Assembly: GCA_003533825.1 (NCBI GenBank)
Contig: DQCG01000677.1
Location: 1 to 6,636 of the forward strand
Reading direction: 5' to 3'
Length of the DNA stretch: 6,636 nucleotides
From: Phycisphaerales bacterium
GTDB lineage: Bacteria; Planctomycetota; Phycisphaerae; Sedimentisphaerales; Anaerobacaceae
Shown here: positions 1-6,573 of the stretch, one piece after another
Layout of the letters: the number at the start of each line of letters is the position of its first letter
How positions within the stretch are numbered: the stretch's first letter is position 1
Position numbers and translations under genes: made by a program
The notes under the pieces: generated by a model
What the model saw: only the letters and a program-made list of their open reading frames with translations
What the model was told of the DNA's origin: nothing
Database searches by the model: none

Positions 1-1884
1 AATTTCAACGGCACGCCGGCATGGAACTCCAGGGCCAGCGCCAGCCATTCAGATTCCGTCGCGGTCCTGTTCGAGAGCATCGATATTACCGATTTTCTCA
101 GCGAATTGCATCAGGGCGACAACTTGTTAGCCATCCAGGCCATGAACAGCTCGACCACAAGCTCCGACTTTTTGATCTCCGCCGAGCTTCTTGCAGCCGG
201 AGGCGATTCCGATGATAGCGGCGCCGAAGGTGTCATGGAATATACCGGTCCGATTACGCTGCCCCACAGTGTTCAGGTCAAGGCAAGGGTATTGAGCGGC
301 GATACTTGGAGCGCGCTGAACGAAGCGGTTTACGCCGTAGGGCCTGTAGTGGAGAATCTGCGCATTACCGAGATAATGTACCATCCGCTTAGTGTCGAGG
401 GCGTCCCGCCCTCGGATCGCGGGCAAGATGCCCGCGACACCGAAGAGTTCATAGAACTGCAAAACATCGGCGCAGAAACAATCAATCTAAACCTGGTAAA
501 ATTCACCAACGGCATCGATTTTACCTTCCCCGGCATCGAACTTGCCGCCGGCCAGCATATCGTAGTCGTACAGGACCGCGCCACCTTCGAGGCACGATAC
601 GGCACAAACGTCAACATAGCAGGCCAATACTCCGGCAAGCTGAACAATGCCGACGAAAGAGTCGAACTCCAGGATGCCATCGGCAGGACGATTCATAACT
701 TCCGCTACAGAGACGGCTGGCGCTCCATTACCGATGGCGAAGGTTTCTCACTTGCTATCATTGATCCTGCTAACAATGACCTGAGCAGTTGGGACGAAAA
801 AGACTCATGGCGTCCAAGCGCTTATGCAGGTGGCTCGCCGGGACAGGATGACGGCGGCATTCTGCCCGAACCGGGTGCTGTCGTGATTAACGAGGTCCTG
901 GCTCATTCACACGCCGAGGCTTCGGACTGGATTGAATTATATAACACCACCGGAACCGCGATTGATATTGGCGGCTGGTTCATCAGCGACAGCAACGACA
1001 ATCTTTTCAAGTTCGAGATTGCAAACGGAACAACAATCGGCCCGAACGGTTACCTCGTTTTATACGAGGATCTGAACTTCGGAAACGCAAACGATCCGGG
1101 TTGTTATGAGCCGTTCGCCCTGAGCGAGAACGGCGAGAGGTTATACTTAAGCTCCGCACATGATGGTGTAATAACCGGCTATCGCAGCGTGGAGGATTTC
1201 GGAGCTTCGGAAACCGGAGTTTCTTTCGGGCGATACTTTAAATCCAGCACGGACAATTACAATTTCGTGGCGATGGAAGAGATTACACCCGGCTCGGCCA
1301 ATTCGTATCCGAAGGTCGGCCCTATCGTCATCAGCGAGATAATGTACAATCCCGACTGGCCCGACGGCGGCTCCTACACCAACGACCAGTACGAATATAT
1401 CGAGCTTCATAACATCAGCGCAGAACCTGTCACATTATTCCGCTATGATAAATCCGAGCCGTGGAAGTTCACAGACGGCATCGATTTTACCTTCCCGGCC
1501 GATGTGCCGGTGACAATTCCTGCCGGAGGATATCTCTTAGTAGTCAAAAAGCCGGCGGCCTTCGACTTCGCTCAGGCTGAAGAGTCCCTTCATGCCGAGC
1601 GAAGACGAGGCATCGGCCCCTACGACGGCAGCCTGAGCAACGCCGGCGAAAGCCTGGAACTGAGCATGCCCGGCGACATTGATAACAAGGGCACGCGTCA
1701 TTACATCCGCATTGACAGGGTAAATTACAGCGACGGCTCCCACCCGGAGGATTGCCCGGGCGGAATAGACCTCTGGCCCATCGAAGCCGACGGTGGCGGC
1801 ATGTCCTTAACGCGAAAGGCCCCAGCCGACTACGGCAACGACCCCGAAAACTGGCTCGCCGCGGCCCCGTCGCCGGGCGAATAA
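1..1884 (+). CDS. Lamin-tail-domain (LTD) secreted protein, CotH-associated type, 5'-truncated
   Basis: The frame is open from base 1 to the TAA at 1882-1884, so the window holds the last 627 residues and the true start lies upstream. The first in-frame TTG, at 106, is not a credible start because domain sequence continues before it. Visible modules, numbered from base 1: residues 1-65, the end of a beta-sandwich (SVAVLFESIDITDFL, GDNLLAIQAMN); about 70-115, a chitobiase/Fn3-associated module (YTGPITL, VKARVLSG, TWSALNEAVYAVGP); then three lamin-tail domains at about 117-256 (LRITEIMYHP, FIELQNIG, NGIDFTFP), 292-385 (VINEVLAHS, WIELYNTTG) and 439-605 (VISEIMYNP, YIELHNIS, DGIDFTFP). Such tails are known from large planctomycete CotH-kinase or surface proteins; whether a CotH domain lies upstream cannot be seen. 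There is no C-terminal anchor or PEP-CTERM tail; it ends AAAPSPGE. Role is probably extracellular adhesion or matrix, by inference. Two palindromic repeats are translated in frame within LTD1 and LTD3. The next gene starts 64 bp downstream and may be co-transcribed. Confidence 0.85.
   Translation, partial: NFNGTPAWNSRASASHSDSVAVLFESIDITDFLSELHQGDNLLAIQAMNSSTTSSDFLISAELLAAGGDSDDSGAEGVMEYTGPITLPHSVQVKARVLSGDTWSALNEAVYAVGPVVENLRITEIMYHPLSVEGVPPSDRGQDARDTEEFIELQNIGAETINLNLVKFTNGIDFTFPGIELAAGQHIVVVQDRATFEARYGTNVNIAGQYSGKLNNADERVELQDAIGRTIHNFRYRDGWRSITDGEGFSLAIIDPANNDLSSWDEKDSWRPSAYAGGSPGQDDGGILPEPGAVVINEVLAHSHAEASDWIELYNTTGTAIDIGGWFISDSNDNLFKFEIANGTTIGPNGYLVLYEDLNFGNANDPGCYEPFALSENGERLYLSSAHDGVITGYRSVEDFGASETGVSFGRYFKSSTDNYNFVAMEEITPGSANSYPKVGPIVISEIMYNPDWPDGGSYTNDQYEYIELHNISAEPVTLFRYDKSEPWKFTDGIDFTFPADVPVTIPAGGYLLVVKKPAAFDFAQAEESLHAERRRGIGPYDGSLSNAGESLELSMPGDIDNKGTRHYIRIDRVNYSDGSHPEDCPGGIDLWPIEADGGGMSLTRKAPADYGNDPENWLAAAPSPGE
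392..440. repeat. Double-hairpin palindromic (REP-like) element inside the LTD gene
   Basis: Two adjacent perfect hairpins are visible. The first is CGAGGGC (396-402), loop GTCCC, then GCCCTCG (408-414). The second is TCGCGGGCA (417-425), loop AGA, then TGCCCGCGA (429-437). An outer inverted pair, GTGTCG (392-397) and CGACAC (435-440), closes the whole element, competing with the inner stems for a few bases. It is translated in frame as about residues 131-147 of the truncated protein (VEGVPPSDRGQDARDT), in the loop between the first strands of LTD1. Similar GC-rich paired hairpins with a GGGCAAGATGCCC core are, as I recall, scattered in planctomycete-type genomes; I could not check this. No second copy is seen in this window. 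Confidence 0.7.
509..530 (+). repeat. 22-nt perfect direct repeat, copy 1 (LTD1)
   Basis: This 22-base stretch is identical to 1475-1496. Both copies encode the core GIDFTFP, preceded by N here and D in the second copy, at matching places in LTD1 and LTD3. The surrounding codons have diverged more, so this is either a conserved remnant of internal domain duplication or a patch kept alike by recombination. Confidence 0.85.
1475..1496 (+). repeat. 22-nt perfect direct repeat, copy 2 (LTD3)
   Basis: Identical to 509-530, 966 bases apart, and coding for the same GIDFTFP core in the third lamin-tail domain. The bases on either side differ between the copies. Confidence 0.85.
1558..1611. repeat. 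54-bp long imperfect hairpin element inside the LTD gene
   Basis: The two arms pair over about 22 bp: GCC/GGC, TCG/CGA, CTTCGCTC (1566-1573) with GAGCGAAG (1597-1604), GGC/GCC and TGAAG (1578-1582) with CTTCA (1588-1592), around the loop AGTCC (1583-1587). There are three single-base bulges and one A-A mismatch. It spans exactly 18 codons in frame (residues 520-537 of the truncated protein), giving a charged stretch AEESLHAERRRG in a loop of LTD3 that is about six residues longer than the equivalent loop of LTD1. The segment TTCGACTTCGCTCAGG resembles a repeat I recall as common in environmental bacterial genomes (reverse complement CCTGAGCGAAGTCGAA). That recollection is unverified; the hairpin itself is directly visible. 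Confidence 0.7.
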
Positions 1885-1935
1885 ATTCAATAGGAAAGAC
1901 CATTAACAAGATATTCCCGCCGGTCTTGATATATT

Positions 1936-1940
1936 GAGGG
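1936..1940 (+). promoter_or_regulatory. Ribosome binding site deciding the hydrolase start
   Basis: GAGGG lies 8 bases before the ATG at 1949. The in-frame TTG at 1934-1936 overlaps this site and cannot use it, so ATG 1949 is the supported start. That start also places the KRR of the signal peptide directly at the N-terminus. Confidence 0.7.
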
Positions 1941-1948
1941 ACAATAAA

Positions 1949-4456
1949 ATGAAACGACGGTTCGCCATAACACTAATCCTCGCCGTATTAGCCGAATTGA
2001 ATGCAGCATCAGTTTTATTCGCCGGTCAAAATATCATATCCTGGAACCGGGCCGCCTACTGGGACGGGCAATATCCATCGTGCTGGGCCGGAGGCGGTGA
2101 GACTGTGCGGGATGTTCTGGAATATGCGGGCTATGAAATTCTCGATGCAGACCAGCTAAAGTCATGGATGGACGCCCGTATCACCGACCGCGCGCCAAGC
2201 GTAGTCGTATTCTGCCAGGATATAGCCCCGGACACTGTACTGGAATCGATGTCGTCCACTTGTACGCTTCGGCGGTATCTCAATGCAGGCGGAAAGATCG
2301 TATGGTATGCCGATATACCCATGTACTACCAAGGATATGTCGACGGCACGCGAACCACCCACGGAGTCGAAGGCTCGATCAACGTATTGGGATTCAATGC
2401 CGCCGGCGGCCAGTGGGATAGCGATGATGAGGTAATGATCAGCTCCTCCGGAGCTTCCTGGGGATTGACCGAAAAGTGGCGATCGGTTCGGCCAACAGAC
2501 GCCTGGGACCTTCGTGTTCTCGCAAGAGATACCTACGGAAACGCCGCAGCATGGGTAAGGCATTACGTTGTGGGTGATGATTACCGTGGATTCGTCAGGC
2601 TGTACGACCGCGCCGGCACACCCAATATAAACGACCTTCTACGCGCCGCCGAATATCCTAATGTTCCGGAAGCTATCGTTTTCGATAACCCGGCCGAAAG
2701 CGAAGATGATATTGTCGGCGCGTTTTTCTACCCATGGTACGAGAATCCCAACACCAGCGGCCAGTGGAGGCACTGGGAGGGTGCTAATTTTTCACCACCC
2801 ACAACATGGTCTGCCAATTACCTGCCCAATTATCCCGATTCCACCTGGAACCCAAACGTACAATTGTACGACAGCAAGAATACGGAAGTCCTGCGATGGC
2901 AGGACCGGGCGATGGCTCGCGCGGGCATCGACATAGCCATCGCAAGCTGGTGGGGGATTGGCGGCTATGAGGACGCCGCACTTGCCAGGGCTATAAGAAC
3001 GTGCAAGAGCGTCCAGTGGTGCATTTATTACGAGATGGAGGCATACGGCGATCCATCCAGCCAGCAAATCTATAACGATATCAAGTATGTTGTGGATACT
3101 TATGGTCCGACTCGCAATTATGCCAAAGTTGATGGTAAGTGGCTTGTGCTGGTTTACGGCGCAAGCGGGGACGAAACCGCCGACCGATGGGGGCAGGCCA
3201 AAGCATTGCTCACCAGAAACGGATACCACGTGTACCTCAACGGAGACAAGGCAAACGGAAGACCGCCGTGGGACGCTGTACACAGTTACCACCCCGTCGT
3301 CTATCAGGGGTATACCGAGACTCTTCCTGACGTGGATGACTCGGCATGGATATCTCCGGGATTTTGGAGCTACGACAACAGTCCCGTTCTAAAGCGTTCG
3401 CTGAGCGAGTTCACCTCGGCATGGAACAATATCGCCGAGAACAATGCCGTCTACCGGTTCGTTCTTATCGAGACCTGGAATGAGTGGCACGAAGGAACCC
3501 AGTTCGAACCGGGCCAGCAAATCATTCCCGACCCACAGGGCTATAAACCCGAACCAAACGGAGATTATGGTTATACGTTTATCGATACGATTGCCCCAGC
3601 GGCGCTAAACAAGCTTCACTGGACATCCGCCGGACATCGCGCAAGTGTTCCCGCCCGGCTTCAAGCGGAAGAGATGATTTGGGACGATGATTGGAAGGTA
3701 TTAAAAGAGAGTCTCACCGGATGCCGGCTCACTGAACCGGGCGTTAGAATCGGCTCATCGATTTTCGTTCCGTATTCGAGTGATGTTATGTTCATTGTCC
3801 GGGCAAAAGCTGTTATCGAAAAAACTAGAAGGTCCCCCAACAAACCTGAGCTGGCGTTTTACCTGGACGACACAGAAATATGGCAGTGGCAGATCGAACC
3901 GGTAAGTTATGCTGATTACTCAACTATCGCATTTATTCCCAAAGGTATTCACAAAGTGGAATTGGCTATGACCGACGAACCATCCGCTTCGGATAGTTAT
4001 ATTGTGGTGGATTTTACCGATGTCAAAACCCTGTTTACGGAAGTTCCATCGGTCGAAGAATTTGAAACCGGCAGCTTTGACAGATTCGAATGGATATCTT
4101 ATGGGGATGCAGACTGGACCATTACCTCGGAGGAATTTAACTCAGGCTCTTACAGTGCCCGGGCCGGCTCGATTGACGATAATGGAAGCACTGCCTTACA
4201 ACTGACGCTTGACTGCATATCCGGCCAAATCAGCTTTTACTACAAAGTCTCCTGCGAGCAGTCTTTCGACTACCTCAGTTTTGACATCGATGGAACAAAA
4301 CAGGACCAATGGTCCGGCAATAAAGACTGGACACTGGTCTCATTTCCTGTAACAGCCGGCACAAGTACATTCGAGTGGAAATATTCAAAAGACGGATCTA
4401 TGTCCGGAGGCTCCGACACCGCCTGGATAGACGACATAGTATTTCCCATCGATTAA
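1949..4456 (+). CDS. Secreted GH99/GH71-like glycoside hydrolase with N-terminal amidotransferase-like domain and two C-terminal beta-sandwich modules
   Basis: The protein is 835 residues from ATG 1949. Residues 1-26 form a signal peptide (MKRRF, a hydrophobic run, then SVLFAG), so it is exported. Residues about 28-240 resemble a class I glutamine amidotransferase/ThuA-like flavodoxin fold (GGGETVRDVLEYAGYEILD, PSVVVFCQD, YLNAGGKIVWYAD). Residues about 255-545 are the TIM-barrel catalytic domain: GAFFYPWY at 257-264, HWEG at 275-278, ASWWG at 332-336 and WNEWHEGT at 510-517. In GH99 endo-mannosidases the catalytic residues are two glutamates three apart; E512 and E515 fit that spacing. Residues about 570-698 look like a carbohydrate-binding beta-sandwich (RLQAEEM, PELAFYLDD). 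Residues about 703-835 are a MAM/concanavalin-like jelly roll ending AWIDDIVFPID. Substrate is unknown; alpha-mannan or another alpha-glycan is a guess from GH99. It may equally belong to the bacterial WbsX-like relatives of GH99, whose activity is poorly known. It lies 64 bp after the LTD gene. Confidence 0.8.
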   Translation: MKRRFAITLILAVLAELNAASVLFAGQNIISWNRAAYWDGQYPSCWAGGGETVRDVLEYAGYEILDADQLKSWMDARITDRAPSVVVFCQDIAPDTVLESMSSTCTLRRYLNAGGKIVWYADIPMYYQGYVDGTRTTHGVEGSINVLGFNAAGGQWDSDDEVMISSSGASWGLTEKWRSVRPTDAWDLRVLARDTYGNAAAWVRHYVVGDDYRGFVRLYDRAGTPNINDLLRAAEYPNVPEAIVFDNPAESEDDIVGAFFYPWYENPNTSGQWRHWEGANFSPPTTWSANYLPNYPDSTWNPNVQLYDSKNTEVLRWQDRAMARAGIDIAIASWWGIGGYEDAALARAIRTCKSVQWCIYYEMEAYGDPSSQQIYNDIKYVVDTYGPTRNYAKVDGKWLVLVYGASGDETADRWGQAKALLTRNGYHVYLNGDKANGRPPWDAVHSYHPVVYQGYTETLPDVDDSAWISPGFWSYDNSPVLKRSLSEFTSAWNNIAENNAVYRFVLIETWNEWHEGTQFEPGQQIIPDPQGYKPEPNGDYGYTFIDTIAPAALNKLHWTSAGHRASVPARLQAEEMIWDDDWKVLKESLTGCRLTEPGVRIGSSIFVPYSSDVMFIVRAKAVIEKTRRSPNKPELAFYLDDTEIWQWQIEPVSYADYSTIAFIPKGIHKVELAMTDEPSASDSYIVVDFTDVKTLFTEVPSVEEFETGSFDRFEWISYGDADWTITSEEFNSGSYSARAGSIDDNGSTALQLTLDCISGQISFYYKVSCEQSFDYLSFDIDGTKQDQWSGNKDWTLVSFPVTAGTSTFEWKYSKDGSMSGGSDTAWIDDIVFPID

Positions 4457-4558
4457 GGAATACACACCTCCAAAATAGCACTGATGATATCGAACTTCCT
4501 GTCGGGACCGAACCTGAACAAACCTGATTAATCCTTGATAATTTTTGGATAAATGGGT

Positions 4559-4586
4559 TTGCGAATGGTGCCGGCTCTGATAAAAT
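4559..4586 (+). promoter_or_regulatory. Weak candidate sigma70-type promoter before the oxidoreductase gene
   Basis: TTGCGA (4559-4564, 4 of 6 matches to the -35 consensus) is followed after 16 bases by TAAAAT (4581-4586, 5 of 6 to the -10 consensus). It lies in the 186-bp gap between the hydrolase and the oxidoreductase, the longest non-coding gap in the window and a natural place for a new transcription start. I see no convincing terminator or riboswitch in the same gap. Confidence 0.25.
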
Positions 4587-4627
4587 GCTCACGTTATGAC
4601 GAGAAAAATTAACGATCGGCAATAAAA

Positions 4628-4633
4628 GGGAGG
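4628..4633 (+). promoter_or_regulatory. Ribosome binding site of the Gfo/Idh/MocA gene
   Basis: GGGAGG sits 9 bases before the ATG at 4643, a strong Shine-Dalgarno match that fixes the start. Confidence 0.8.
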
Positions 4634-4642
4634 ATTACAACT

Positions 4643-5662
4643 ATGTTAAAAGTTGGCATTGTAGGCTTCGGATTCATGGGTCAGACGCACTATAAGTGCT
4701 GGAAGAAGGTCGAAGGCGCCGAAGTCGCGGCGATCTGCGACGTAAATCCGAACATCGAAGAGGACACAAAAAGAGCCGTAGGAAATATCGGAGACGGCCA
4801 GGAAGAGGTCGATTTCAGCAGCCTGAACGTATATACCGATTTCGACAAGATGCTGTCCGATGAGAAACTGGATGCGGTCTCGATAACGCTTCCGACGTAC
4901 CTGCATCCGGACAATGCGATAAAGGCGCTGTCGGCCGGGGTGAACGTCATGTGTGAAAAGCCCATGGCGCTGAACTCCAGGGAGTGTGCCCGGATGATAG
5001 CAGAGACCGAACGCAGCGGAAAAATCCTGCAAATCGGGCACTGCGTCCGGTTCTGGCCCGAATACGCCAAAGCCAAAGAGATAATCGACTCCGGGGAGTA
5101 CGGCAAGGTTATCGCCGGGACGTTTCAACGCCTCGGTGCGCCCCCGACCTGGAGTATCGACAACTGGTTCCTCGACGAGCAGCGAAGCGGAGGAGTGGCC
5201 CTGGACCTGCACATCCACGACACGGATTACGTGCAGTATTTATTCGGAATGCCGAAGGCCGTTTGCAGCGTCGGAGCGAAAGGCCCCGGTGGTGGTTTGA
5301 TACACATTTCGACGCAGTATCTTTACGACAACTACACGGCGATAACCGCAGAGGGCGGCTGGGGAATGACGCCGTCGTTCGGATTCGAGATGAGCTTTAA
5401 TATCGTGCTGGAGAAAGCGACGCTTGTTTACGACCTGACGAGAACCCCGATGTTCAGGATTTGCCCGGCCGAGGGAGAGGCGTTCACACCGGAGGTTGAA
5501 AAGTCGGACGGCTGGCTGCTGCAAATCGCCCACTTCGCCAGGGCCGTCAGTGGAGCAAAGGTCGAGGAGATAACAACCCTGGCCCAGTCGATGAACTCGG
5601 TGAAAATCATCGAGGCCGAAAAAGAATCGGCAAGCAAGGGAATGAAGGTTGTCATAAAATAA
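4643..5662 (+). CDS. Gfo/Idh/MocA family NAD(P)-dependent sugar oxidoreductase
   Basis: The 339 residues are a normal length for the family. The N-terminal Rossmann fold starts at once with VGIVGFGFMG (glycine motif G8, G10, G13) and an acidic residue ends the second strand (AAICDVNPN, D33), as expected for NAD binding. CEKPMAL at 104-110 carries the family EKP signature (K106 contacts cofactor and substrate in relatives). GGVALDLHIHDTD at 183-195 matches the GGxxxDxxxHxxD signature, with H192 as the likely catalytic acid/base. Family members oxidise or reduce a hydroxyl of sugars, inositols or glycosides; the substrate cannot be told here. There is no signal or Tat peptide, so it is cytoplasmic, unlike many planctomycete relatives with Tat leaders. 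The isomerase-like gene follows after a 34-bp gap, suggesting an operon with joint handling of one sugar. Confidence 0.93.
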   Translation: MLKVGIVGFGFMGQTHYKCWKKVEGAEVAAICDVNPNIEEDTKRAVGNIGDGQEEVDFSSLNVYTDFDKMLSDEKLDAVSITLPTYLHPDNAIKALSAGVNVMCEKPMALNSRECARMIAETERSGKILQIGHCVRFWPEYAKAKEIIDSGEYGKVIAGTFQRLGAPPTWSIDNWFLDEQRSGGVALDLHIHDTDYVQYLFGMPKAVCSVGAKGPGGGLIHISTQYLYDNYTAITAEGGWGMTPSFGFEMSFNIVLEKATLVYDLTRTPMFRICPAEGEAFTPEVEKSDGWLLQIAHFARAVSGAKVEEITTLAQSMNSVKIIEAEKESASKGMKVVIK

Positions 5663-5683
5663 AACAGGATGAAGATTTGAATT

Positions 5684-5687
5684 GGAG
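5684..5687 (+). promoter_or_regulatory. Ribosome binding site deciding the isomerase start
   Basis: GGAG lies 9 bases before ATG 5697. An in-frame TTG at 5682 overlaps this site and would put the Shine-Dalgarno inside the gene, so ATG 5697 is preferred. Confidence 0.7.
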
Positions 5688-5696
5688 AATCGTACA

Positions 5697-6515
5697 ATGA
5701 AATGCAAAAATTGGCCGATAGGAGTTTGCAGTTGGTCGCTACAGACGGACGTTAATGGCGTGGCGGATGCAATGAAAAAAATTGGCATCGATCATGTACA
5801 CCTTGGGATCAGAGCCGCACTGGGTGATGAGGGAAAAGATGTCCTGCAAGCCATCAAGAATCAAAACTGGACCATCAGTGCCACGATGATCGACTTTCCC
5901 CAGGAGGATTATACGACGCTCGATACCATTAAGGTCACCGGCGGCGTCGGGCCCGATGAATACTGGGAGCAAAGCCGCGATCTGTTTCTGGGCGCCGTTG
6001 ACGTAACGGTAGAACTCGGCATAAAATACCTCTCGATGCACGCCGGCTTCGTAGACGAAACTGACGCCGCATACGCAAAGAATTTTTACGACCGGATCAG
6101 AACTCTGGCCGACGCCGCGGGCAAAAAGGACCTGATACTGTTACTGGAGACCGGTCAGGAGACCGCCAAAGAGCTGCGACACTTCATGGAAGAACTGGAC
6201 CATCCGGCGATAGGTGTTAATTTCGACCCGGCGAATATGATTCTCTACGACAAGGGCAATCCTATTGAAGCGGTCAAAGTGCTCGCTCCCTGGATAAAGC
6301 ACATCCACATCAAAGATGCGACCCGGACAAAGCAGCCGGGCACGTGGGGCGCCGAGGTCCCCTGGGGCGACGGCGAGGTGCAGCCGGAGGCCTTTTTGAA
6401 CGCACTCGAGGAAATCGGATTCGACGGCACTCTGGCGATTGAGCGCGAAGCCGGCGACGACCGGTTCGCAGACGTCATGCTCGCAGCCGAAAGGCTAAAA
6501 ACCATCGGTCGATAA
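5697..6515 (+). CDS. Sugar phosphate isomerase/epimerase-like TIM-barrel protein (xylose isomerase-like/AP endonuclease 2 superfamily)
   Basis: The protein is 272 residues from ATG 5697, typical for this superfamily of metal-dependent TIM barrels. It opens with the first strand GVCSWSL. The expected metal-ligand positions are present: E151 in LLLETGQET, D177 in GVNFDPANM, H202 or H204 in KHIHIKDA, and E249 in LAIERE. SMHAG (113-117) matches the strand that usually supplies a substrate-side histidine. Relatives include ketose 3-epimerases, inosose dehydratases and 3-keto-glycoside-processing enzymes, so isomerase, epimerase or lyase activity are all possible. It has no signal peptide and is cytoplasmic. 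It starts 34 bp after the oxidoreductase stop and lies 58 bp before the permease start, so one transcript is likely. Oxidoreductase-isomerase pairs of this sort often act in sequence on one sugar. Confidence 0.88.
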   Translation: MKCKNWPIGVCSWSLQTDVNGVADAMKKIGIDHVHLGIRAALGDEGKDVLQAIKNQNWTISATMIDFPQEDYTTLDTIKVTGGVGPDEYWEQSRDLFLGAVDVTVELGIKYLSMHAGFVDETDAAYAKNFYDRIRTLADAAGKKDLILLLETGQETAKELRHFMEELDHPAIGVNFDPANMILYDKGNPIEAVKVLAPWIKHIHIKDATRTKQPGTWGAEVPWGDGEVQPEAFLNALEEIGFDGTLAIEREAGDDRFADVMLAAERLKTIGR

Positions 6516-6518
6516 ATC

Positions 6519-6543
6519 CCGCCGGAGCTTCGGATTCCGTCGG
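6519..6543 (+). other. Intercistronic hairpin between the isomerase and permease genes
   Basis: CCGCCGGA (6519-6526) pairs with TCCGTCGG (6536-6543) with one C-T mismatch and a 9-base apex. It begins just after the isomerase stop codon and is followed by CAAAATT rather than a clear U-run. It may be an mRNA-stabilising or weak attenuating structure; a full terminator is unlikely given the close downstream gene. Confidence 0.35.
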
Positions 6544-6561
6544 CAAAATTGGACATTAGTG

Positions 6562-6567
6562 AAGGAG
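6562..6567 (+). promoter_or_regulatory. Ribosome binding site of the permease gene
   Basis: AAGGAG is a near-perfect Shine-Dalgarno sequence 6 bases before ATG 6574. Confidence 0.8.
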
Positions 6568-6573
6568 AACAAA

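Noticed and set aside
106..108. TTG as start of the first coding region
   Set aside because: The frame is open to base 1 and the residues before it continue a recognisable beta-sandwich, so the gene is truncated by the window edge.
127..696. Three overlapping antisense open frames over the LTD gene
   Set aside because: They lie opposite a well-supported coding frame, lack plausible ribosome sites and encode no recognisable domain.
1896..1927. Inverted pair AAGACC/GGTCTT in the gap before the hydrolase gene
   Set aside because: Six base pairs around a 20-base loop, with no U-run, is too weak to call a terminator.
2430..2460. Short palindrome AGCTCC-TC-GGAGCT-like stretch in the hydrolase gene
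   Set aside because: It is short, encodes ordinary sequence of the domain and shows no insertion-like loop, unlike the two elements in the LTD gene.
2792..3292. 166-codon antisense open frame over the hydrolase
   Set aside because: It is a shadow of the catalytic domain; the + frame carries the conserved family motifs.
4457..4560. Possible terminator after the hydrolase gene
   Set aside because: Only a 4-bp ATCC/GGAT pairing near a short T run is visible; this does not support a rho-independent terminator.
4646..5218. 190-codon antisense open frame over the oxidoreductase
   Set aside because: It mirrors a conserved Rossmann-domain gene and shows no family features.
5240..5788. 182-codon antisense open frame across the oxidoreductase end and isomerase start
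   Set aside because: It spans two well-supported + strand genes and their ribosome binding site; no domain is recognisable.
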